Assembly: GCF_002214545.1 (NCBI RefSeq)
Contig: NZ_CP015105.1
Location: 496,001-560,000 of the forward strand
Length of the DNA stretch: 64,000 bases
Reading direction: 5' to 3'
Source of the DNA: Thermococcus thioreducens
GTDB taxonomy: Archaea; Methanobacteriota_B; Thermococci; Thermococcales; Thermococcaceae
Part shown: positions 7,790-16,375 of the stretch, piece after piece
How positions within the stretch are numbered: the first letter of the stretch is position 1
How the letters are laid out: each line of letters begins with the position of its first letter
Program-made: the position numbers and the translations under genes
Notes under the pieces: generated by a model
What the model was told of the DNA's origin: nothing
What the model saw: the letters and a program-made list of their open reading frames with translations, nothing else
Databases searched by the model: none

Positions 7790-9091
7790 ATGCCATTGGA
7801 CGTTTATCGCGAGGCCCTCCGGTTGGCTTCTGATATACGGGACAAGTACCTCCGGGCAGTCACGTACGCTAAAATTGGTTACTACATGTACCGCGCCAAA
7901 AAGCCGGAGTATAAAACTGCTTTTAAATATGCCTTCAACGCCGCCGCATCAATTGATAACCCCGTTCTTCTGGTCAAAGCCCTCGTGGAGATAGGGGCGT
8001 ACCTTAAGGGGGTAGATGCAAAGACTTCCCAAAAGGTCTTCCATCAGGCTTATGAGTCTATTCTGAGCTTTCCCGAACCCCTGAAGGATGACCTCCTTGA
8101 AGAGCTGGTCATTCGCCTTCTGGAACTGGACATGCCCGATGATGCCCTCTTCTATGCCACCGACGTCAAGGACTCCGTAAAGCGAAACGACCTGTTCCTG
8201 AAGATACTCAGGGTCTACCTCAAGAAGGGCAACATGCGCAGGGCAAGACTCATCATAGAGCGGATAGACGACGAACCCTGGCACTCCATAGCCGCCATAG
8301 AGGCGATAAAGGAGCATCTGAAACGTGAGGAGTTCGGAAGCGCTATCAGGGTTCTCTCGGAACTTAAGAGCGAGTACTGGCTCGGAGAGGCCATGAAGGA
8401 GGTTGCTGTCCACCTGAAGAACTCAGACGTCCCAACGGCCACGTACGAGAAGTTCGTGGACATCGCGCTGGGAATGTCATCAGACACTGGATTTGATGTA
8501 TTGAAGTCCCTCCTAATTGGTCTTGGCAGTCAGGGAGAGCTGGATTTTGTCATGAAGATCCTCGAACGGATGTATCCTGACGAGAGGCTCTCCATCCTGG
8601 AAGGCATCGTCAAAACTTCAGTCGACAAGGAGGATGTTCTACTGGCCCTCCTGGGGTATCTGGAAGGTGAAGAGTTCGAAAGGATAGCCGGGGTTATAAT
8701 GGATCACCTGCTATCTAAAGGGGTCACTGCCAAATATCTGCCCCTTGTCAGGACCATAGGGGAGCACACCCGGGAGGATACAATCAGGGTTAAGGTGGTT
8801 ACGTACCTCTCGAAGCTCGGTGAGTTCGATGAGGCGCTCAGGTTTGCTGGGCTTGTCCGCGGCAACTACCTCCGCTCTCTCGCCTTTGGTAGCATAGCCG
8901 TCTCCAGGCTGAAATCAGGGGACATCGACGGGGCCATAGATGCCGCCCTTGAGGTTAAAGACCCCAAGTGGGGTTCGTGGTTGCTCAGCGAGATTCTCAC
9001 GAAGATACTGGAACTGCAGGCTGAGGGAGAGGTCAGCGAGGACATCGAGGAGAAGGCAAAACACCAGAAGGTTCTGTGGGAGAAGCACTAA
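7790..9091 (+). CDS. Helical-repeat (TPR/HEAT-like) protein
   Basis: The 433-residue protein is built of degenerate helix-turn-helix repeats of about 33-36 residues, for example DPKWGSWLLSEILTK, EYWLGEAMKEVAVH and NYLRSLAFGSIAVSRLKSGD, which form an alpha-solenoid. No enzymatic motif, signal peptide or membrane segment is visible, so it is probably a cytoplasmic scaffold. ATG 7790 follows GGGTGA at good spacing. It ends 41 bases before the purine nucleoside phosphorylase gene. The partner is unknown. Confidence 0.75.
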   Translation: MPLDVYREALRLASDIRDKYLRAVTYAKIGYYMYRAKKPEYKTAFKYAFNAAASIDNPVLLVKALVEIGAYLKGVDAKTSQKVFHQAYESILSFPEPLKDDLLEELVIRLLELDMPDDALFYATDVKDSVKRNDLFLKILRVYLKKGNMRRARLIIERIDDEPWHSIAAIEAIKEHLKREEFGSAIRVLSELKSEYWLGEAMKEVAVHLKNSDVPTATYEKFVDIALGMSSDTGFDVLKSLLIGLGSQGELDFVMKILERMYPDERLSILEGIVKTSVDKEDVLLALLGYLEGEEFERIAGVIMDHLLSKGVTAKYLPLVRTIGEHTREDTIRVKVVTYLSKLGEFDEALRFAGLVRGNYLRSLAFGSIAVSRLKSGDIDGAIDAALEVKDPKWGSWLLSEILTKILELQAEGEVSEDIEEKAKHQKVLWEKH

Positions 9092-9132
9092 CGTTTTAAG
9101 CCCTCCCCCTTTTCTCATTCTCAGGTGATACC

Positions 9133-9936
9133 ATGCCGAGGATAGCAATTATTGGAGGTTCCGGAGTCTACGACCCCAAGCTGCTCCAGAACGTCAGGGA
9201 GGAGTTCGTAAGCACCCCCTACGGAAAGGTCAGGGTGAAGATAGGTGAATACGGTGGCGAGGAAATAGCGTTCCTAGCAAGGCACGGCGAGGGACACAGC
9301 GTTCCCCCCCACAAGATCAACTACCGTGCCAACATATGGGCCCTTTACGAGCTCGGTGTGGAGAGGATTCTCTCAACTTCGGCAGTGGGCTCGCTCAACG
9401 AGGCCATGAAGCCGGGCGACTTCGTTATCCTCGACCAGCTTATTGACTTCACCAAGACGAGGCACTACACCTTCTACGATGGCGACGAGAGCCCTCACGA
9501 CAGAAAGTTTGTGGCCCACGTTGACTTCACCGACCCCTACTGCCCGGAGCTGAGAAAGGCACTGATAACGGCCGCGAGGGAGCTTGGGTTTGAATACCAC
9601 CCAACGGGAACCTACGCCTGCATGGAAGGCCCGAGGTTCGAGACAAGGGCGGAGATAAGGGCCCTTAAAATACTCGGCGCCGACGTCGTTGGCATGACCC
9701 AGTGCCCGGAGGCGGCCCTGGCGAGGGAGCTTGAGATGTGCTACGCCAGCGTGGCCATAGTCACCAACTTCGCCGCGGGGATAAGCAGGGAGAAGCTCAC
9801 CCACACCGAGGTCGTCGAGCTGATGGCCAAAAAGAGCGAGGAGATCAAGTACCTCCTGATGAAGTCCATCAAGTACATTCCAAAGGAGCGCCACTGCGCC
9901 TGCAAGGATGCCCTGAAGGGCGCGACCGGGGAGTGA
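9133..9936 (+). CDS. Purine nucleoside phosphorylase (PNP/MTAP family)
   Basis: The enzyme splits purine nucleosides with phosphate to give free base and (deoxy)ribose-1-phosphate. The 267-residue protein has the PNP/MTAP signatures GGSGVYD at the N-terminus, RHGEGHSVPPHKINYRANIW (about 55-74), EGPRFETRAE and GMTQCPEAALARE. It resembles from memory the Pyrococcus furiosus protein first called MTAP II and later assigned as PNP, which has the same C-terminal Cys-x-Cys (HCACKDA) associated with stabilising disulfides. Choice between inosine/guanosine and methylthioadenosine cannot be made with certainty. ATG 9133 follows GGTGAT. Confidence 0.88.
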   Translation: MPRIAIIGGSGVYDPKLLQNVREEFVSTPYGKVRVKIGEYGGEEIAFLARHGEGHSVPPHKINYRANIWALYELGVERILSTSAVGSLNEAMKPGDFVILDQLIDFTKTRHYTFYDGDESPHDRKFVAHVDFTDPYCPELRKALITAARELGFEYHPTGTYACMEGPRFETRAEIRALKILGADVVGMTQCPEAALARELEMCYASVAIVTNFAAGISREKLTHTEVVELMAKKSEEIKYLLMKSIKYIPKERHCACKDALKGATGE

Positions 9937-9998
9937 TCCTTCTTCTCTCCTTTTGTTTACGGATACTGCTTACATCCAGTCAAGTTTGATAACGAAAC

Positions 9999-10008
9999 TG
10001 TTTAAAAC
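9999..10008 (+). promoter_or_regulatory. TATA-like promoter element with GTT-N3-AAC
   Basis: TGTTTAAAAC lies about 37 bases before the chosen start of the FAD oxidoreductase. It serves as TATA box and contains GTT-TAA-AAC, the core of the palindrome bound by SurR in Thermococcales. The additional downstream GTT of the extended SurR consensus is absent. Confidence 0.45.
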
Positions 10009-10040
10009 CTTTGGGTGGAGATATCAGTGGTGATTTCGAA

Positions 10041-11381
10041 ATGATGAAGTACGATGTTGTGGTTGTCGGCGCGAGCGCCGGCGGCATAACCACGGCCCTC
10101 GCCGCGAAGAGGTTCTATCCCGACAAGAGCGTCTTGGTAATCAAAAAGGAGGACGTTGGGATAATCTCATGCGGCATTCCGTACGTCTTTGGAACCCTCA
10201 AGAGCATTGATGAGGATCTAATCCCCCTCGACATGTTCTTCAAGCCAGCAGGAATAGACGTTCTTGTGGATGAGGCGACCCACATAGACCCCAAGACCAA
10301 GCTCGTAAGGACCAGAGGGGGAGAGGAGGTCCGGTGGGAGAAGCTCGTCATAGCTACCGGCTCCAGACCCGTTATTCCGGAGGTTCCTGGATTTGACCTC
10401 GACGGTGTGTATACCATACCCAAGGATTACGAATACCTAAAGAAGCTTAAGGAGCGGGTGAAGGAGGCAGAGAACGTCGTTATAATCGGTGGCGGGTTCA
10501 TAGCACTTGAAGTGGGTGACGAGATACGAAAACTCGGGAAGGACGTCACTCTGGTCGTCAGAAGCAGGCTCCTGAGGAGCTCCTTTGATCCGGAGTTCAG
10601 CGAAATGGTAGAGAGCAGGCTCCGTGAGGTGGGTGTTGATATTGTTTACGGCCACATCGAAAGGCTCGCTGGTGAACAGAGAGTCGAGAAGGTCAGGCTG
10701 GTTGGTGGCACCGAGCTCCCGGCTGATCTCGTGATATTCTCAATAGGCTACAGGCCGAACGTTGAGCTTGCCGTTAAGGCAGGTCTCAAGGTTACGCGCT
10801 ACGGCATCTGGACCGACGAGTACATGAGAACATCCCATCCGGACATCTTTGCGGTTGGCGACTGTGTGGAGCACAGGGACTTCTTCACGGGGAAGCCGTA
10901 CACCCTTATGCTGGCTTCAACGGCAACCTTTGAGGCCAGAATAGCTGGAGCGAACCTCTTCAGGCTCCAAATAGTAAGGGAGAACAGGAGAACGATAGGC
11001 GTCTACGCCACCCATGTTGCCGGTCTGACCCTCGCGGCGGCAGGCCTTACTGAGGAGGCCGCTAGGAAGGAGGGCTTTGAGGTCATAGTGGGCTATGGAA
11101 AAGCCCCGGACAGGCATCCCGCGGTTTTCCCGGGAACGTCCATGATAACTGCGAAGCTGATATTCTCCCGCGACAGGGGGGCGATACTAGGCGCCCAGAT
11201 AGCTGGAGGTAAGAGCGTCGGTGAGATGATAAACATCCTTGCCCTCGCGATACAGAAAAGGCTAACGGCGAGCGAGCTTTACACGCTCCAGATAGCCACC
11301 CATCCGCTCCTCACGGCCTCGCCGGTTGCCTATCCGATACTTCAGGCGGCTGAAGATGCCTTGGCGAAGCTGAGAACCTAA
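10041..11381 (+). CDS. FAD/NAD(P)-dependent disulfide oxidoreductase, CoA-disulfide reductase/NADH oxidase family
   Basis: The 446-residue flavoprotein has an N-terminal FAD Rossmann motif (VVVGASAGG), a single redox cysteine in SCGIPY (Cys44) typical of CoA-disulfide reductase and NADH oxidase, and the ATGSRP motif. A second Rossmann fold for NAD(P)H (VVIIGGGFIALE, about 150), the second FAD motif DIFAVGDCVE (about 275) and a C-terminal dimerisation domain follow. Family members reduce CoA disulfide, sulfur/polysulfide or O2 with NAD(P)H. ATG 10041 lies after GGTGAT; an ATG follows immediately. A T-rich tract downstream probably terminates transcription. Confidence 0.85.
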   Translation: MMKYDVVVVGASAGGITTALAAKRFYPDKSVLVIKKEDVGIISCGIPYVFGTLKSIDEDLIPLDMFFKPAGIDVLVDEATHIDPKTKLVRTRGGEEVRWEKLVIATGSRPVIPEVPGFDLDGVYTIPKDYEYLKKLKERVKEAENVVIIGGGFIALEVGDEIRKLGKDVTLVVRSRLLRSSFDPEFSEMVESRLREVGVDIVYGHIERLAGEQRVEKVRLVGGTELPADLVIFSIGYRPNVELAVKAGLKVTRYGIWTDEYMRTSHPDIFAVGDCVEHRDFFTGKPYTLMLASTATFEARIAGANLFRLQIVRENRRTIGVYATHVAGLTLAAAGLTEEAARKEGFEVIVGYGKAPDRHPAVFPGTSMITAKLIFSRDRGAILGAQIAGGKSVGEMINILALAIQKRLTASELYTLQIATHPLLTASPVAYPILQAAEDALAKLRT

Positions 11382-11414
11382 GGGGTTTTTTGTGGTTTTC
11401 ACTTCTTCTTTTTG
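11382..11414 (+). terminator. T-rich terminator after the FAD oxidoreductase gene
   Basis: Directly after the stop codon come several T runs (GGTTTTTTG, CTTCTTTTTG), the usual archaeal intrinsic termination signal. Confidence 0.6.
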
Positions 11415-11690
11415 TTTGTTTTGGCATTTTGGAAAAAATTGATAAAGAATGTTCTTCTCTACGAAAGGCAAAAATAAACCGTGCACTGTCTAACTGCGAC
11501 TTAACCTCGGGTTTAACTCCGAAATAAACCTTTTCAAGAGATTTCACTTCTTTTTTGGCGTCCACAGGACGCCTTTCGCTTAGTGAAACCTTGTAAACCT
11601 GAAAGTTAAGGAACAAACCTTTAACGGGTCAATTTTTAGGGAACCCATGGACCCATTGGTAGTAGTGGGACAGTAAGAAACATTTGATCG
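11415..11690. other. Non-coding spacer before tRNA-Gly
   Basis: No frame with a credible ribosome-binding site is seen. A short hairpin-like GGCGTCC-ACA-GGACGCC (about 11558-11574) stands out; its role is unknown. Confidence 0.4.
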
Positions 11691-11710
11691 AACTTTTCTC
11701 CAGAAAAGTT
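11691..11710 (-). repeat. Perfect inverted repeat 3' of tRNA-Gly
   Basis: AACTTTTCT-CC-AGAAAAGTT is a perfect 9-bp inverted repeat four bases downstream of the tRNA CCA (minus-strand direction). It matches in position and core sequence the repeats following tRNA-Arg(CCT) and tRNA-Leu. Confidence 0.75.
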
Positions 11711-11714
11711 TGTG

Positions 11715-11792
11715 TGGTGCGGTGGCCGGGATTTGAACCCGGGCCAGCGGCGTGGCAGGCCGCTGTCCTAGACCAGGCTAGACTACCACCGC
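11715..11792 (-). tRNA. tRNA-Gly (anticodon GCC)
   Basis: The minus strand gives acceptor GCGGTGG/CCACCGC, anticodon stem GCGGC/GCCGC with loop CTGCCAC (anticodon GCC), T loop GGTTCAAAT, discriminator A and encoded CCA. No intron is present. Confidence 0.95.
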
Positions 11793-11896
11793 AGTTCAGG
11801 CCCGTAGAATACTCACCTTCGGGCGCTTTATAAATCTTTCGGTGAGCTGAGACGGTTAAATTTATAAAGACTCCCTTAGAAGGGTTAGCGGGCAGT

Positions 11897-11974
11897 GCCC
11901 CGGTGGCCTAGTCTGGATAGGGCGCGAGGCTGCGGACCTCGAGGTCCGGGGTTCGAATCCCCGCCGGGGCGCCA
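11897..11974 (+). tRNA. tRNA-Arg (anticodon GCG)
   Basis: Acceptor GCCCCGG/CCGGGGC, anticodon stem CGAGG/CCTCG with loop CTGCGGA (anticodon GCG), T loop GGTTCGAAT, discriminator G and encoded CCA. It is followed by T-rich repeats (TTTTGGTTGT twice), unlike the other tRNAs here, and by an AT-rich gene pair. Confidence 0.95.
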
Positions 11975-12079
11975 TCATAATTTTGGTTGTATTTTGGTTG
12001 TTAAGTTGTTAATAAGTTGTGTTTAGATGTTGTTTGAGAATGCTACGTTAATAACTGCTAGCAAAAACACTACAAAAAT

Positions 12080-12089
12080 GTTTAAATAT
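12080..12089 (+). promoter_or_regulatory. TATA box of AT-rich membrane/CBS-HEPN gene pair
   Basis: GTTTAAATAT lies about 48 bases before the first start codon, predicting a leader of about 20 bases. Confidence 0.6.
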
Positions 12090-12132
12090 TCTTTGAGCAT
12101 ACATACTATAACATCAATCTCGGGTGAGTAAA

Positions 12133-12591
12133 ATGAATAACAAAACCCTACTTGTTAGTTGGATAACTGCTAGCCTTGGAGGGATTTGGGGGACGTATGT
12201 AGGATACGACGCAGGATATGGATACCAGTTAGGCACCTTTCAGATAAATCAACTGGAAATATTCGCATATGGGGTCCTTGCTGCCATAATCTTTAGTGCC
12301 GTTGTTGCATCAGTATATAAGGGAGTAGTAGATAAACAATGTCCCAAACCTCTATCCACGCTTTTCATAGTGTTCAGCCTCATGGTACTAGTTAGCTATT
12401 ATGTAGGAGTTACACTAGGGCAAAATACTGGAAAAGGTGACGCGTTTTTCATGGAGTATACTGGACCATCAGGTAGCGATATTGTCATGGTCATAATATT
12501 CTCATTAGTTATAGCAATCGGAGCAATATACCTAGGTAGGCTAGCATCGAATGACACAAGCGCATTAGCAGGAGTTAAAAAGAAAACATAA
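12133..12591 (+). CDS. Four-helix membrane protein of unknown function
   Basis: The 152-residue protein has about four hydrophobic segments (around residues 8-28, 45-65, 78-98 and 115-135) and a basic tail ending GVKKKT. No family is recognised. ATG 12133 follows GGGTGA with five bases spacing. It is AT-rich relative to flanking core genes and lies just downstream of tRNA-Arg, a common integration site. It is followed after 38 bases by the CBS-HEPN gene, so the two probably form one transcription unit. Confidence 0.7.
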   Translation: MNNKTLLVSWITASLGGIWGTYVGYDAGYGYQLGTFQINQLEIFAYGVLAAIIFSAVVASVYKGVVDKQCPKPLSTLFIVFSLMVLVSYYVGVTLGQNTGKGDAFFMEYTGPSGSDIVMVIIFSLVIAIGAIYLGRLASNDTSALAGVKKKT

Positions 12592-12629
12592 AAGGTGTAT
12601 TGGTGATAAATGATTTAGGGTGATAACTT

Positions 12630-13442
12630 GTGAATGGCATAGCCTTCTTTCAAAACGTGTTACCTCCGAAACTTCAACCCTTAATAGATGCACTTACCGT
12701 AAGAATGATAATGACGCCAAAAGAGCATTTTGTTTATTATGAAGATTATCCTCCTGAAAAATTAGAAAATTGTGAGTATGATGTTTTACCTTGTAGGGAT
12801 CTAAAACGTTATTATGATACAAAAACTGGGAAGATAAGGTTAATTTTGGCAGAAAACGTTATCTCAGCTGATACGCGATTGTTTGACTTAATTGATTTGT
12901 TCAACGAGGAGCATACTGTCTATTTTGTTAAGGAAGGAAAGAGCATTGTGGGTCTTGTTCACTATTCTGACCTTAAGAAGCACCCTGTGAGAGTGTTGTT
13001 TTATCTAATGGTGGCTGAATTGGAGTCAAACCTTCGGAAAGTGCTGGAAACATATTATGGTACTAAACTTGATGATGCTATAAAAAAGCAAATAAAACCT
13101 GAGAAGCTCTCCAAGATAGAGGGTTACTTGGGTGAGGATCGCAAGAAAAATGAAAACCTGAGATATATTGACTATTTGTATCTTGAAGACCTTAGGGATA
13201 TTCTGTTAAAGGATATGGGGTTGTGGAGCCTAGTGAAATCTCATTCACGGTTTAGTAGCAAAAATAAATTTGAAAGTAATATTAATCCGTTGATTGATTT
13301 GAGAAATTGGGTGGCTCACCCTGTGAAAGAAGAATTGCCAAGAAAAGAACCTATTTATCTGGTCTTGGCCAAAATGAAAGACAGAGTTATGAGATTGAAT
13401 AGTGCTCTTTATAACGTGCTACAGGCTATGAAGGAAAATTAA
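12630..13442 (+). CDS. CBS-like plus HEPN-domain protein, candidate RNase
   Basis: The 270-residue protein has a CBS-like segment at about 70-118 (AENVISADTRLFDLIDLFNE, then YFVKEGKSIVGLVHYSDLKK). A helical C-terminal domain follows, holding DLRNWVAHP at residues 223-231. R225-x4-H230 is the active-site pattern of HEPN ribonucleases. The CBS unit could sense a nucleotide and gate the HEPN part, but that is inference. GTG 12630 follows GGTGAT. Codon use is AT-rich, unlike neighbours, suggesting transfer. The preceding membrane protein may be its partner. A non-catalytic HEPN helper is the alternative. Confidence 0.6.
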   Translation: MNGIAFFQNVLPPKLQPLIDALTVRMIMTPKEHFVYYEDYPPEKLENCEYDVLPCRDLKRYYDTKTGKIRLILAENVISADTRLFDLIDLFNEEHTVYFVKEGKSIVGLVHYSDLKKHPVRVLFYLMVAELESNLRKVLETYYGTKLDDAIKKQIKPEKLSKIEGYLGEDRKKNENLRYIDYLYLEDLRDILLKDMGLWSLVKSHSRFSSKNKFESNINPLIDLRNWVAHPVKEELPRKEPIYLVLAKMKDRVMRLNSALYNVLQAMKEN

Positions 13443-13453
13443 GGGACAGTAAA

Positions 13454-14290
13454 TCAAACCCTTTCCAACCCTGGGAACCACACCTTCTTTCCGGCATTCT
13501 CCTTCTCCTCGTCCCACTCGGCGAGTATCTTCACTGCCTCGCTGGCAACTAATGCTGCCTCCTTCTCCCCGGCCTTTCCGAACTCGTTGGTAACGCGGTT
13601 GGCGAAGACCGCGCAGACACAGCCGGCCCTCAGTCCGTATATGTTCGCGAGGGTGTAAAGGGTCGCCGCCTCCATCTCGAAGTTGGTGACGTTCGCCTGC
13701 CTCAGGTCGTCCATTATGTTCTTCGCGAAGCTCGGGAAGTAGCCCTTGAGTCCCGGTCTTCCCTGGCCGAGGTAGAAGCTGTCGGTTGAAGCGGTTATGC
13801 CGATGTGGTAGCGGACGCCCAAAGTTTCAGCCGCCTCGATTAACGCAAGCGTGACCTCAAGGTCTGCAACTGCTGGATATTCAACGCGGACGTACTGCTT
13901 TGAAGTCCCCTCAAGCCTCACCGCGGCTTTCGCTATTATCAGGTCTCCGATTTCCATCCCCGGCTGTATCGCGCCGGTGGAGCCGACGCGGATGAAAGTG
14001 TCGGCACCTATCGCCGCGAGCTCCTCTATGGCTATGGCAGTGGACGGCCCTCCGATTCCGGTGGACGTCACGCTTATCGGGACGCCCTTATACCTGCCTG
14101 TGTGTGTCCTGTATTCCCTGTGGAAAGCTATCTCCCTCGCCTCGTCCCAGAGGGAGCTTATCTTCGGCACCCTCTCAGGATCGCCGGGAAGTAAAACGTA
14201 CCTTGAAACGTCCCCCGGCTTGCAGGCGATGTGGTACTGGTAGCCCTCCTCTGTCTGGGGCCTCTCGGCGGAAACAAACTTCTCAACCAT
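13454..14290 (-). CDS. udp: Uridine phosphorylase
   Basis: The enzyme converts uridine and phosphate to uracil and ribose-1-phosphate for pyrimidine salvage, which fits the upp gene elsewhere in the window. The 278-residue protein has LLPGDPERVPKI (about 32-43), the phosphate-binding GSTGAIQPG, the S-x-G-x-GGPS motif (STGIGGPSTAIA) and the substrate segment NFEMEAATLY. ATG 14290 (MVEKFVSAERP) is preferred because AAGGTGG lies upstream and a TATA-like element near 14340 predicts initiation about 14315. An ATG at 14320 is the alternative. Confidence 0.9.
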   Translation of the reverse strand: MVEKFVSAERPQTEEGYQYHIACKPGDVSRYVLLPGDPERVPKISSLWDEAREIAFHREYRTHTGRYKGVPISVTSTGIGGPSTAIAIEELAAIGADTFIRVGSTGAIQPGMEIGDLIIAKAAVRLEGTSKQYVRVEYPAVADLEVTLALIEAAETLGVRYHIGITASTDSFYLGQGRPGLKGYFPSFAKNIMDDLRQANVTNFEMEAATLYTLANIYGLRAGCVCAVFANRVTNEFGKAGEKEAALVASEAVKILAEWDEEKENAGKKVWFPGLERV

Positions 14291-14359
14291 GGCAACCACC
14301 TTTTTATCCACTTGTGCCATAGATATCGCTCGTGGAAATAAAAAACCTTGGGTGGTACG

Positions 14360-15415
14360 ATGCTCGTCTGCTCACGTTGCGGTAGGGAGTACCCGGAGAC
14401 GTTTCGTCTGACCTGCGACTGCGGCGGAACCCTGCTAGTCAGGCGGAACCACTTCAGCTTCTTCGGTAGCCTTCTCCCGTACCTGGACATGCGCCGCTAC
14501 CTCAACTCCCTCCCCGTGGGCGGGAACTACCTCCCCCCGGCGGTGCCCGCTATCACCCCGACCGCTGCACTCCAGATAGGTCATGTCATTGGACTGTTCA
14601 AGCTCGAATACCTCCATCCGAGTGGCTCCTTCAAGGATCGTGGGACCTACGTCACCGTGGCAAAGCTCATGGAGGAAGGGATCCGGGAGGTCGTCCTCGA
14701 CAGCTCCGGCAACGCGGCCCTGAGCATGGCCTTGTACTCCCTTCCGGCCGGGATAACCACCCACCTATTCGTCTCATACAATACGATGCCGGAGAAGCTC
14801 TCCCTTCTGGAGGGGCTTGGGGCGGTACTCCACTTCGTCGACGGTGACAGGATGGCCGTTCACGAAATGGCGGTGGGGTTTGCAGAGCGCGAGGGGGTAA
14901 CCTACGTCTCCCACTGGCTCAACCCATACTTCATCGAGGGTACAAAAACGGTGGCCTTTGAGACATACGAGCAGGTCGGTGTTCCCGACTACGTTTTGGT
15001 CCCCACTGGGAGCGGAACGCTCTTCCTCGGCCTCTGGAAGGGCTTCACGGAATTAAAGGATATGGGCGAGATCGCGGAGCTCCCCCGGCTCGTTGCTGTT
15101 CAGGCTTCAGGTTTTGAAAGTCTCTGCGAGCGTTCGCCCCTCACCAACAGCCTGGCTGATGGGATAGCGATTCCGGAACCTCCGAGGATTGATGAAATGA
15201 AGAGGGCGATCAAGGAAACAAACGGTCTCTGTGTGAGCATTGAAGGGCCCGAAACGGTGGAAGCATTGAACTGGCTCAAGCGGGCGGGTTTTCTGGTTGA
15301 GCCTACCTCTGCCGTTGTCCTCGCGGCTCTGTGGAAGCTAGTCGAGAGCGGCGAAATTCCGGATGGTTCGAGGGTTCTTCTCCCCCTCACCGGCTCGGGC
15401 CTCAAACTGACCTAA
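14360..15415 (+). CDS. Threonine synthase (PLP-dependent, fold type II)
   Basis: The 351-residue protein starts with a small zinc-ribbon-like segment (CSRCGREY, then CDCGG), then a fold type II PLP domain. The Schiff-base lysine lies in PSGSFKDRG (about residue 96), the phosphate-binding loop in PTGSGTLFLG, and the LPLTGSGLK tail ends the protein. Threonine synthase converts O-phosphohomoserine to threonine; related enzymes such as cysteate synthase look similar. ATG 14360 follows GGGTGGTAC. A second threonine-synthase-like protein at 58541 has Arg at the lysine position, so this copy is the better enzyme candidate. Confidence 0.8.
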   Translation: MLVCSRCGREYPETFRLTCDCGGTLLVRRNHFSFFGSLLPYLDMRRYLNSLPVGGNYLPPAVPAITPTAALQIGHVIGLFKLEYLHPSGSFKDRGTYVTVAKLMEEGIREVVLDSSGNAALSMALYSLPAGITTHLFVSYNTMPEKLSLLEGLGAVLHFVDGDRMAVHEMAVGFAEREGVTYVSHWLNPYFIEGTKTVAFETYEQVGVPDYVLVPTGSGTLFLGLWKGFTELKDMGEIAELPRLVAVQASGFESLCERSPLTNSLADGIAIPEPPRIDEMKRAIKETNGLCVSIEGPETVEALNWLKRAGFLVEPTSAVVLAALWKLVESGEIPDGSRVLLPLTGSGLKLT

Positions 15416-15458
15416 GGTATTTAGACCTTGAGGACGATGAACCTTTGGAGGTGGGATC

Positions 15459-16337
15459 ATGGAGGTAAGGTATCCTGCCGTCGCTGGCAGTTTTTACCCT
15501 TCGGGTGAAGACCTCTTGCTGATGCTGGGGGAGTTCTTCAGCGACCTCGGAGAGGAGGGAAGCGAGAGAAGGATAACAGCCGGCGTTGCGCCCCATGCGG
15601 GCTACGTCTTCTCGGGCTACACGGCTTCGAGAACATACAGGGCTATCTTTGAGGACGGCCTGCCCGAGACCTTCGTCATCCTCGGGCCGAACCACACCGG
15701 CCTCGGCTCGCCGATAGCGGTCTACCCCTCCGGAAAGTGGCGCACGCCCCTCGGCGACGTGGATGTTGATTCCGAGATGGCCAAGGCCATAGCGAAGCTC
15801 TCAGGAATAGCCGATTTGGACGAGCTTGCCCACAAATATGAGCACTCGATAGAGGTTCAGCTTCCCTTCATCCAGTACCTCAGCGAGCTCGCCGGAAAGG
15901 AAGTTAGAATAGTCCCGATAGCCCTCGGCATTCAGGACGAGGAGGTCTCGGAAGACCTTGGAAAGGCCATCTTTGAAGCCTCTAAGGAGCTCGGCAGGGA
16001 CGTTGTGGTAATAGCGAGCACCGACTTCATGCACTACGGAGCTATGTACGGCTACGTACCCTTTAGGGCGAGGGCTGATGAGCTTCCCCACAGGATAAAG
16101 GAGTGGGACTTCAGGGTGATAAGGAGAATCCTCGATTTCGACGTTGGGGGCATGTTCAGGGAGCTCCGCGAGATGGGCCACACAATGTGTGGGCCGGGTG
16201 GAGTTGGAACTGCGGTGGTTTACTCCCGCCTTGCCGGAGCGCTTGAGGCGGAGCTGCTCCACTACACGACGAGCTTCGAGGTGAGCCGTTCAACCGATGC
16301 CATAGTAGGCTACGCGAGCATAGTCTTCAAACGCTGA
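15459..16337 (+). CDS. MEMO1 family protein (AmmeMemoRadiSam system protein B)
   Basis: The 292-residue protein belongs to the MEMO family, related to extradiol dioxygenases. Motifs are [11 protein letters not shown] at the N-terminus, [13 protein letters not shown] (about 45-57), LGPNHTGLG, the HSIEVQLPF segment and STDFMHYG (about 187-194); the histidines are candidate metal ligands. The biochemical role in archaea is not established; the gene is often near mevalonate-pathway genes in Thermococcales, as here. ATG 15459 follows GGAGGTGGGATC. Confidence 0.9.
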   Translation: MEVRYPAVAGSFYPSGEDLLLMLGEFFSDLGEEGSERRITAGVAPHAGYVFSGYTASRTYRAIFEDGLPETFVILGPNHTGLGSPIAVYPSGKWRTPLGDVDVDSEMAKAIAKLSGIADLDELAHKYEHSIEVQLPFIQYLSELAGKEVRIVPIALGIQDEEVSEDLGKAIFEASKELGRDVVVIASTDFMHYGAMYGYVPFRARADELPHRIKEWDFRVIRRILDFDVGGMFRELREMGHTMCGPGGVGTAVVYSRLAGALEAELLHYTTSFEVSRSTDAIVGYASIVFKR

Positions 16338-16375
16338 ACGAAAAGGCCATAAGGGATTTCTCCCATTCTTTACCC

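Noticed and set aside
11311-11616. 101-codon frame on the minus strand downstream of the FAD oxidoreductase
   Set aside because: It overlaps the 3' end of the oxidoreductase, has no good start and low-complexity composition.
11972-13460. Possible integrated element with tRNA-Arg(GCG) as attachment site
   Set aside because: No direct repeat of the tRNA 3' end was found after the AT-rich pair and there is no integrase gene, so attachment sites are not claimed.
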